Below are positions 1 to 6,142 of a stretch of DNA of 22,566 nucleotides, piece after piece. A program made the position numbers and the translations under genes. The notes below the pieces were generated by a model. The model was not told the DNA's origin. It made no database searches and saw only the letters and a program-made list of their open reading frames with translations. The stretch is from JANMEB01 sp041740495 (lineage in GTDB: Bacteria > Planctomycetota > Planctomycetia > Pirellulales > Pirellulaceae). Numbering within the stretch: the stretch's first letter is position 1; each line of letters opens with the position of its first letter. Location of the stretch: NCBI GenBank assembly GCA_041740495.1, contig JBGSLW010000274.1:1-22566 (forward strand), in the 5' to 3' direction.

Positions 1-192
1 ATCGCCGCGAGTCGCCAGCCACCACAACAATCCACAAAGCGCGATGCAGAGACAGCCCAGCACCACGGCGGTCACGGTCGAAATCGGTCGCCGGATGCCG
101 AACCATGGTCTGCGGCCGATCGGGGGCGTTTCCCCGGTTCGGCCGGCGGGCGCACGGCTCGATGTGCCAGGCGTGGTCGTCCCTTTGCTCAT
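1..192 (-). CDS. Probable ABC transporter permease, N-terminal fragment (runs off the window)
   Basis: An open frame begins with ATG at 192-190 on the minus strand and stays open to base 1, giving 64 residues. It has a polar, Pro/Arg-rich cytoplasmic start of about 37 residues, then a hydrophobic segment containing the stretch VVLGCLCIALCGLLWWLA (residues about 42-60) that looks like a first transmembrane helix. It starts 8 nt after the stop codon of the upstream solute-binding/OmpA gene, so it is almost certainly in the same transcript. Genes next to TauA/SsuA-type binding proteins usually encode the transporter permease, and this N-terminus fits that role. The identification rests on context and one helix only. 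No clear Shine-Dalgarno is present, so translation may be coupled to the gene before it. Confidence 0.5.
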   Translation of the reverse strand, partial: MSKGTTTPGTSSRAPAGRTGETPPIGRRPWFGIRRPISTVTAVVLGCLCIALCGLLWWLATRGD

Positions 193-200
193 GGCTGCGG

Positions 201-1958
201 TTACTCGCCTGATTCGGCCGGGTAGATCTTGATCTCCACACGGCGATTCCGCGCTTGGTTCAGCGGATCCTCCGAATCGGCGGGACGTTCCCAACCGATG
301 CCGTCCACGTTGAGCTGGTTGGCATCCAGTTGGTACTTATTCACCAGGGCTTCCTTGACCGAGTTGGCTCGTTGCTCGGAGAGCTGTTTGGTGAGCGCGG
401 CGGGGATTTTGCCCTTCATCGAGCTATCCGCGTGGCCTTCGATAATAATCCGAGCCGTTCCGAATTGTCCGGCCAGCTTGGCGATTTCTTCGAGCACCAG
501 ATCGACCGATGGATCGTACATCCGCTCGATGTCCTTGTCCCCTTCGCGGACCGTGACGCGTTTGAACAGATCGGAGCTGTTCGGGTAGAAGTGGATCACC
601 ACCGTATTGGTCAGGATTTCCTCTTCGGCGCCGCGGACTTCGGAGGTCGTTTTGGGGACGAAGCGCACGGTGTATTCGTCGACCTGGCTGGCGTATTGGG
701 GGTCCTGGCCCAGCTTGTCGATGATCGAAAAATCCATCACCTGGTCAAACTTGACCGGCGGGCGGGTGATCTTACCGATCCGCCGGTAGAGGTAATACGC
801 CTGATTCCAGACCCGTTCGAAGTTCGTCGGGTTGTTGCGGTTCATGAAAAACTGGTAATTCTCCGCCCAGTTGGTGCTGTGGGCGTCCCCCAGCATCCCG
901 ATCGTTTCGGAAGCAGGGAGGCCGTATCCATCGGCCATCAGCTGTGCCACTTTCTGTTTGGCGTCGTCGGCCTTCAGGTCGACCATGGCGTCGAAAATCC
1001 CGCGGACCAGACCTTCCACAATCGCCGGGTGGTCATTGGCGAAGTCGGCTCGAGCGAACCAGACGTCGGCGATCAACTTGTTCGCCGTGGCGGTGGTGAC
1101 CAACATACGATTGCCCTGGACCTTTTCCAGGTTGTAGATATCGGGCGCCCAGGAGACCGCGGCGGCGATGGACTTGTCCGAGTTAAACGCGGCGGCGGCC
1201 TGGAACGCATCGCCGGTGTAAACGAATTCGACTTCCGCTGGTTGAACCCCGCCGGCGACCAGCATGTTCAGAACGAAGTACTGGGAGGGGGAATTCTCGG
1301 CGAGAACGATTTTCTTGCCTCGCAGGTCGGCAACGTTGCGAATCGACTCGCGGACCACGATCCCGTCGCCGCCGTTCGACCAGTCCACCTGTTGGTAGAT
1401 CCGCGGCATGATCCGACTGTCATTGGCTTCCTCAATCCCCTGCATCAACAGCGGCAGCATATCGAGGGTTGCCCAACCAATGTGGACTTGCCCCGCCGCG
1501 TACGCATCGCGCATATCGACCGGATTATCGATCAATACCAGTTCGACCTTAAAATCTTGTCCGTCGGGCGACTTCCAGATTTTGCCCGCTTTGAACCCGT
1601 CGTTGGCCAGGATGATCGGCGCCCAGCCTGCCCAGACGTTGAGCGCAAAACGGACCGTGTTGTCCTGCATCGGTGCATAGGATGCGGTCCCCTTTACGGG
1701 CGGGAGTCGCTCGGACGGTTTGAACTCGTAATTCTGCACCGTCGTCACAGCCGTCTGATCGGGCGCTTCGGGAGAGTCGGCGTCGATTCCCAATTCCTTG
1801 GGGTCGATCGCATTCTTATCCCCCGACGATCCTTTTTTGGCCTGATTGGCTTGGTTTGTCTGGCCCTGGTTGAAATACCGATAGCCGGCATACCCGAGCA
1901 GACCGACGATCACGGCGACGAGCGCCACGTAGAACATGGGCGTTGGTTTACCCGACAT
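201..1958 (-). CDS. Membrane-anchored solute-binding protein fused to a C-terminal OmpA domain
   Basis: A 585-residue protein. The ATG at 1958 is preferred over a start 13 codons upstream because AGGGGAG sits about 7 nt before it. Residues about 7-27 form a hydrophobic signal anchor, followed by a Gln/Asn/Lys-rich linker. Residues about 95-420 resemble NMT1/TauA/SsuA-type periplasmic binding proteins, with NVWAGWAPIILANDG, DLRGKKIVLAE and VSWAPDIY. Residues about 440-583 form an OmpA-like peptidoglycan-binding domain, shown by IIIEGHADSS, LSEQRANSVKEAL, GIGWERP and ARNRRVEI. The protein should span from the inner membrane to the cell wall and present a ligand to a permease beginning 8 nt downstream. 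The ligand cannot be read from sequence: sulfonate, nitrate, phosphate or an envelope-derived molecule are all possible. Its place behind pspA and an AAA+ gene suggests a stress or envelope function. Confidence 0.9.
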   Translation of the reverse strand: MSGKPTPMFYVALVAVIVGLLGYAGYRYFNQGQTNQANQAKKGSSGDKNAIDPKELGIDADSPEAPDQTAVTTVQNYEFKPSERLPPVKGTASYAPMQDNTVRFALNVWAGWAPIILANDGFKAGKIWKSPDGQDFKVELVLIDNPVDMRDAYAAGQVHIGWATLDMLPLLMQGIEEANDSRIMPRIYQQVDWSNGGDGIVVRESIRNVADLRGKKIVLAENSPSQYFVLNMLVAGGVQPAEVEFVYTGDAFQAAAAFNSDKSIAAAVSWAPDIYNLEKVQGNRMLVTTATANKLIADVWFARADFANDHPAIVEGLVRGIFDAMVDLKADDAKQKVAQLMADGYGLPASETIGMLGDAHSTNWAENYQFFMNRNNPTNFERVWNQAYYLYRRIGKITRPPVKFDQVMDFSIIDKLGQDPQYASQVDEYTVRFVPKTTSEVRGAEEEILTNTVVIHFYPNSSDLFKRVTVREGDKDIERMYDPSVDLVLEEIAKLAGQFGTARIIIEGHADSSMKGKIPAALTKQLSEQRANSVKEALVNKYQLDANQLNVDGIGWERPADSEDPLNQARNRRVEIKIYPAESGE

Positions 1959-1982
1959 TTTCGACTCCCCTGTTGGAATAAC

Positions 1983-1996
1983 TGTACAAGTGTACA
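1983..1996. promoter_or_regulatory. TGTACA-AG-TGTACA duplicated palindrome in an operon gap
   Basis: Two copies of the 6-bp palindrome TGTACA lie 8 nt apart in the 65-nt gap between the 96-residue protein gene and the solute-binding/OmpA gene, about 25 nt upstream of the latter's start. The layout could bind a dimeric regulator or fold as a small RNA hairpin. It has no recognised family, and chance is not excluded. Confidence 0.25.
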
Positions 1997-2023
1997 CCCA
2001 TCGACCGCTTGGGCCGCGACGGC

Positions 2024-2314
2024 TCAGCCGACAAATCGAGCGTGCGGACGGGAACTGGCCATCTCATGGAGCATCTGCATGACGTTGAACGCCGAGAGCT
2101 CGCACAGCAACTGCGTGACGTCGGCGTGCAAGGCGTCGTCGAGCCGCGGCTCGACCTTTTTCATCAGCTCGACCAGCCGCCCCTCTTGAGCGGACAGCTC
2201 CTTGGCATCGATCCGACCGTCTGCAATCGCTTCGACGAACGAACCGAGTTTCTGCGCGTAGTTATCGATCAGGGTACTGGTCCCTTGGTCGTCCAGCCAA
2301 TTCAACCGTGCCAT
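2024..2314 (-). CDS. Small conserved-looking protein of unknown function (96 aa)
   Basis: I do not recognise a named family. It is a soluble, mostly alpha-helical, acidic protein without a signal peptide or membrane segment. It has heptad-like hydrophobic spacing (LVELMKKVEPRLDDAL, LLCELSAFNVMQMLHEMA), which suggests a helical bundle or adaptor. The start is well supported: AGGAG lies 7 nt before the ATG at 2314. It sits between the AAA+ ATPase gene (89-nt gap) and the solute-binding/OmpA gene (65-nt gap), all on the same strand. That position suggests a cytoplasmic partner in the PspA/AAA+ module, but this is inference from context only. Confidence 0.75.
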   Translation of the reverse strand: MARLNWLDDQGTSTLIDNYAQKLGSFVEAIADGRIDAKELSAQEGRLVELMKKVEPRLDDALHADVTQLLCELSAFNVMQMLHEMASSRPHARFVG

Positions 2315-2403
2315 CGTATTCTCCTAAAAAGTTCTACCGGTAATTGTTCACGGCCTGTGGATGATGTCCCCGTTTTCGGTCTCGGGCCTTCCGTCCTGCA
2401 TCT

Positions 2404-4401
2404 CTAGTCGCGGTCGATGAGTTCGCGGATCTGGACGACTTCGCGTTGCAGCTTGGCACGGGCATCCGGTTCCGCCAATTTGGTTTGCCAATATTCAGGG
2501 AGAAACCGGAGGTCGGTACATTCGAGCACCGCGGAGATTTCTTGCAAAGTTTTTTCCAGTCCTTGGGCGGAGGGAATAAACGAGTGGAGCGCTAAATCGA
2601 GATCGGCTCGCTCCAGACGATCCCGTCCACTCGCCAGCATCTCGCGTTTGGCGCCCAGCACGATGCTCTCGATATCGGCCCCGCTCAAGTGGCGGGACGG
2701 ATCGACGTCGGGGATCGCGTTTTCCCCCAGGGAGATTTTGTTTTTCTTCGCCATGATCCGAAACATCTCGGCGATCTCTTCCCGGTCGTCGGGATAGAGC
2801 AGCGGGATGTGAACTTCGGCGCGGCCTTGGCGTTTTAAATCGATCGGCAGCAGTTCCGGGCGGCTGGTGAGCAGCATCCAGACAATCTGTCCGCGGTATT
2901 TCGTGTTCCCCATTTGGCTGGCGATCATGGAGAAGACGCGTCCGCTGGTCCCCGAATCTCCGCCCATCTCGCGGTTTCCCAACGCCGCGTCGGCCTCGTC
3001 GACGATCATCAGCACGGGCCCCAAAGACCGCAGGACGTTGAGCACGCGTTCCAGATTCCCTTCGGTTTCGCCGACGTATTTCGAGCGAAAGTTGCGAAGC
3101 GACAGGCAAGGGATCCCGATCGAGCCGGCGTAGCATTCGGCCAGAAACGTCTTGCCGGTCCCCACCGGCCCGCAGATCAAATAGCCCATAGGGGTTGCGT
3201 CGAGTCTCCCTTCGGCGATCCACCGCGCATCCTGTTTCAGGCGTTCGATCGCCGCCCGATGTCCAACCACCATTTCCAAGGTGTGCTCGGGCTCCACAAA
3301 CGAGACCAGACCATGGCATTGCCGTTCGATCAGGCCTTTCTTGAGCCGCCGGAAAATCTCCAGATCGACAACTCCGTTCGCGGGCGCCGCGGTCGAGCCG
3401 GCATCCGCGCGCGCTTCGGCGTGATCGCGTGCGCTGCGAGAGAGGGCGACGTTGAGATTGACCAGGTTCAAGCCGTTGGAGATCTGCGTCACGGACTCGA
3501 CGCTCAACCGCGCCGCCGTCCCGTCGGTGGACGTCGTGGGTGTCGAGTGGGGGACCGCTTGGACCGCGGGTTGAGCCTCCGTCAACGCTGACGGTTTGTC
3601 GGCGGACTCCCGTGCCGCGGCAGGGCTCGCCTCGAACAGATGCCCCCACTGGGAGGCAATGAAGCGGCGGCGGTCCGGCGCGCCGGGCAAGGGAACTTCG
3701 ATCGTCGCCACGTGCGGGTTCTGGACCAATTCGTCGCTGAGCTCGTGGAGCCCTTCGGCGATCAAACAGAACGCCATGTTCACGCGTTTGATGTACGGAT
3801 TCTGCGCCCAGGACAGGAATCGAACCAACCGGGCGGCTTGGGTGCGAGCCAGCATGGCATGATCGCCCCCTGGCACCAAATACTGCGCGAAGGGAAAGAG
3901 GAAGGCGATTCGCTTGCGATTGGCCGGGTTGTCCTCCAGCAAGTTGCGTTGGATCACGCGATCCAGGGAGTTCAGCACCGCGTCGGGTTCGCGCGACCAC
4001 GTGGTCGGGCTGCCGATAATCCCGCCCAGGTATTGCATCATTCCCTGCAGGCGTTTGGCGTCCGTACCGGCCTCGGCCTGGATCCCACGCCCCAGGTCGT
4101 ACGAGACGACGGTGTCCCAACTGCCGAAAATCTGTTTTCCGATGAACTCGACCAACCCACAAAATTGGCCTCGGTCGCCCTTCTCCGCCGTCGCGTCTGT
4201 CTCCTGGAAATAGAACAGGTCGTTGACGTTGCCGTGGAGGATAAACACGCAGGTGTTGGCGGCAAAATACAATTCCGCCATTTCCCGGGCCCAGGCGGGA
4301 AACCAGGCCGGAACTTGGGTGGCGCCGCCCAGCGTCCGAGCGGCTGCGAGCGCGGCCGTTTCGCCCGACGCCGTCGGTTTTGCTAACACGTCCGTGGACA
4401 T
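2404..4401 (-). CDS. AAA+ ATPase with a degenerate N-terminal half (Ycf46-like)
   Basis: A 665-residue protein. The C-terminal AAA+ module (residues about 370-600) carries Walker A GPVGTGKT (about 409-416), Walker B VLMIVDEADAA (about 461-471), a sensor region LLTSRPELLP and the arginine-rich KRQGRAEVHIPL. The conserved LSGADIE motif follows. The N-terminal 250 residues contain ILHGNVNDL but no Walker A. This resembles Ycf46-type proteins, in which a first degenerate domain precedes an active one. A Ser/Thr/Ala/Pro-rich linker (about 255-300) joins the halves. The gene starts 13 nt after the pspA stop, so the two are probably co-translated. AAA+ partners of ESCRT-III-fold proteins remodel or disassemble filaments (Vps4 is the eukaryotic case), so acting on the PspA polymer is a reasonable inference. 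No signal peptide is present, so it is cytoplasmic. Confidence 0.9.
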   Translation of the reverse strand: MSTDVLAKPTASGETAALAAARTLGGATQVPAWFPAWAREMAELYFAANTCVFILHGNVNDLFYFQETDATAEKGDRGQFCGLVEFIGKQIFGSWDTVVSYDLGRGIQAEAGTDAKRLQGMMQYLGGIIGSPTTWSREPDAVLNSLDRVIQRNLLEDNPANRKRIAFLFPFAQYLVPGGDHAMLARTQAARLVRFLSWAQNPYIKRVNMAFCLIAEGLHELSDELVQNPHVATIEVPLPGAPDRRRFIASQWGHLFEASPAAARESADKPSALTEAQPAVQAVPHSTPTTSTDGTAARLSVESVTQISNGLNLVNLNVALSRSARDHAEARADAGSTAAPANGVVDLEIFRRLKKGLIERQCHGLVSFVEPEHTLEMVVGHRAAIERLKQDARWIAEGRLDATPMGYLICGPVGTGKTFLAECYAGSIGIPCLSLRNFRSKYVGETEGNLERVLNVLRSLGPVLMIVDEADAALGNREMGGDSGTSGRVFSMIASQMGNTKYRGQIVWMLLTSRPELLPIDLKRQGRAEVHIPLLYPDDREEIAEMFRIMAKKNKISLGENAIPDVDPSRHLSGADIESIVLGAKREMLASGRDRLERADLDLALHSFIPSAQGLEKTLQEISAVLECTDLRFLPEYWQTKLAEPDARAKLQREVVQIRELIDRD

Positions 4402-4414
4402 AGACGCACCAAGC

Positions 4415-5164
4415 CTATTGTGTTTCCAATTGTTTGGCGGCGGGCCCTAGTTCCTTCTGTTCGTCTTGGACGCCGGCGGTCTGCGGAGTGACCAGCCCCA
4501 TTTCGATTTCGAAACTTCGCAACGCGTCTTCGGCTTGAAACGCTTCCATTTTCTCTTGCTTGGCGATGTCCTCGATCCCCTCCTCCGACAGGTCGGCGGC
4601 GACTCGAGCCTTCGCCCGGTTCAGCGAGATCTTGTCTTGAATCACCGACTCGATCTGCCCGAAATCGGTGGTGACGTCGAAATTGAACTCCTTGGCCAAT
4701 TCCGCCATTTCCGCTTCGGCTCGACTCAGTTTCAGCTCGGCGTCGTATCGTTGGATCTTGTCTTTGACGTCGGCCAGCTTCTTCATCGCCGCTTTGATTT
4801 TGCGGACGTTGTTTTCGTAGGCCTGCTCGTGCATCGTCAACTGGGTTTCGTTTTCGCTCAATTCGGCCTTGGCCTTTTGCAGTTCGATCGCGAACTTTCC
4901 GGCGGTATCGCGGTCTCCCGACTGCAGATAGGCTTTGATCTTGGTCTCCAGTTGCGCCATGTGCTGCTTGGCCCCGGCGACTTGCCGAGTGACTCGTTCG
5001 ACCAACGAGCGGTATTGCTCCAGCCCTTCGCGGCCCCCCTTGAGCTCCTCGACCGCCTTGTCGTATTCGTACTGCATCTGGGCGATGGGATCGGCGGTCC
5101 AGAAAAAGTTGGCCAGTTTGTTGAGCTGCGCTTTGAAAGCGCGCCACATTTTTCCGAAAATCAT
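4415..5164 (-). CDS. pspA: PspA/IM30 (Vipp1) family protein
   Basis: A 249-residue, almost entirely alpha-helical, highly charged protein with the PspA/IM30 layout. The N-terminal helix (MIFGKMWRAFKAQLNKLAN) is amphipathic, as in PspA and Vipp1 where it inserts into membranes. A long coiled-coil hairpin follows, then a tail ending in FEIEMGLVTPQTAG. The family assembles ESCRT-III-like rings and rods that stabilise or remodel stressed inner membrane. Length lies between E. coli PspA (about 222) and Vipp1 (about 260). The ATG at 5164 is chosen over a GTG at 5173 because AAGGTG lies 6-7 nt before the ATG and overlaps the GTG. It is first in the operon with the AAA+ ATPase, the small protein, the solute-binding/OmpA protein and the permease. 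No bEBP-type pspF is visible nearby. Confidence 0.93.
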   Translation of the reverse strand: MIFGKMWRAFKAQLNKLANFFWTADPIAQMQYEYDKAVEELKGGREGLEQYRSLVERVTRQVAGAKQHMAQLETKIKAYLQSGDRDTAGKFAIELQKAKAELSENETQLTMHEQAYENNVRKIKAAMKKLADVKDKIQRYDAELKLSRAEAEMAELAKEFNFDVTTDFGQIESVIQDKISLNRAKARVAADLSEEGIEDIAKQEKMEAFQAEDALRSFEIEMGLVTPQTAGVQDEQKELGPAAKQLETQ

Positions 5165-5220
5165 GGTCGACACCTTGCCAAACAGTGAACGTCGAATGAG
5201 AACCTGCTGCGCGGGGGTGT

Positions 5221-5248
5221 TGCGAACCTCACACTACCTCCACGTTCC
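5221..5248 (-). promoter_or_regulatory. Possible ECF-sigma promoter of pspA
   Basis: Read on the minus strand, GGAACGT (5248-5242) is followed by a 16-nt spacer and TCGCA (5225-5221). The GGAAC core and spacing match the general layout of ECF/RpoE-type promoters. The predicted start point is about 50 nt before the pspA ATG. A sigma70-like pair was not evident here. ECF control would suit an envelope-stress gene, but this rests on pattern only. Confidence 0.35.
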
Positions 5249-5290
5249 AATCATGGTACTCGATCTAGCACCCGAATAAAACGAGGGGAT

Positions 5291-5914
5291 TTGCCGCGGT
5301 CCCAGATGAGTGCATCACGCGAAATTTTGAATTGGTTGGTGGGCGCTCGTGCCCGGAATGCGCCGTGCAGCAAGCATCTGGCGATCGGCAGGCGAACCCG
5401 CGTTCCGCGCGGGCTGTTGTGCGGTTCGTTTCATCCGCTGCACGCTGCCCACCGGGGAATGGCGGACCGCGCGGCGAAATGGCTCGATGGCGATGTCGAT
5501 TTCGAACTCGCGATCCTCAACGCCGACAAGCCGCCGCTGGACGACGCCGCGCTCGAATCGCGTCTGGCGCAAGATTTCGGAACCCGCCAGCTCTGGCTGA
5601 GCAACACCCCCCATTTTGATGCGAAGGCGGCTTTGTTCCCCGGCACGACGTTTATCGTCGGCGTCGATACGATGGCCCGGATTGGCGACCTGCGGTTTTA
5701 TCGGGCGGCGCCCGAGGTTCGCGCGGCAGCGATCCAGGCAATCGCGGCGGCGGGCTGTCGCTTTCTGGTCTTTGCCCGAATCATTCAGAACACCGTGCAT
5801 CAGTGGGACCAGCTGGACCTGCCGCCCGAACTAAAGCGACTCTGCCAAGCGGTTCCTCCGCAAGAATTCCTGTCGTCGCTCTCCAGCAGTTCCCTCCGAC
5901 CGAAAATGGACTAG
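5291..5914 (+). CDS. Nucleotidylyltransferase-superfamily protein (NADKPPL type)
   Basis: A 207-residue protein. GSFHPLHAAHRGM (about residues 45-57) is the HxxH nucleotide-binding motif of the NadD/cytidylyltransferase superfamily. SLSSSSLR close to the C-terminus matches the ISSTxxR motif. LNADKPPL and the later TFIVGVDTMARI are hallmarks of a subfamily that I recall from plant and bacterial proteins, often fused to a CinA/PncC-like domain. Here it stands alone. It probably transfers AMP or CMP to an unknown substrate, and an NAD-related role is possible. The TTG at 5291 has GAGGGG only 2 nt before it. ATG at 5306 is an alternative without a nearby Shine-Dalgarno. It is transcribed divergently from pspA. 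Confidence 0.8.
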   Translation: MPRSQMSASREILNWLVGARARNAPCSKHLAIGRRTRVPRGLLCGSFHPLHAAHRGMADRAAKWLDGDVDFELAILNADKPPLDDAALESRLAQDFGTRQLWLSNTPHFDAKAALFPGTTFIVGVDTMARIGDLRFYRAAPEVRAAAIQAIAAAGCRFLVFARIIQNTVHQWDQLDLPPELKRLCQAVPPQEFLSSLSSSSLRPKMD

Positions 5915-6036
5915 CTTTGTCCCAACACATCAGCCGCCTGGCCCTAGCCGCCGGTTCACTGCACACAGCCCTCTCCGCACAATTTGTGTGAAACTCAACA
6001 ATCTTGCGCGGCGGGTTCGGTATTCAGGAGCGGCCA

Positions 6037-6085
6037 AACTCCCGTAGGATTTCGCTAGGCATTTCGACGGGAGTTGCACTATAAT
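6037..6085 (+). promoter_or_regulatory. TATAAT promoter with overlapping 9-bp inverted repeat
   Basis: A perfect -10 hexamer TATAAT lies at 6080-6085, 57 nt before the ATG of the next gene. No good -35 is seen at 16-18 nt. Instead AACTCCCGT (6037-6045) and its exact complement ACGGGAGTT (6067-6075) flank the -35 region. A repressor or activator dimer could bind this dyad. The rest of the 228-nt gap 5915-6142 shows nothing else. Confidence 0.5.
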
Positions 6086-6142
6086 CGGGGCGATCCGAAT
6101 CCAAGGGGAACCAACTTCTGATTGAGTTGAAAGGACACTGCG

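Noticed and set aside
255..2189. 644-residue plus-strand open frame
   Set aside because: It runs antisense to the solute-binding/OmpA gene, whose domains are clear. The translated frame has no recognisable domain and an Asp/Arg/Val/Gly bias typical of a high-GC antisense shadow.
2495..4162. 555-residue minus-strand open frame
   Set aside because: It overlaps the AAA+ gene in another frame, is extremely Arg-rich and shows no motif. The AAA+ frame has Walker A and B.
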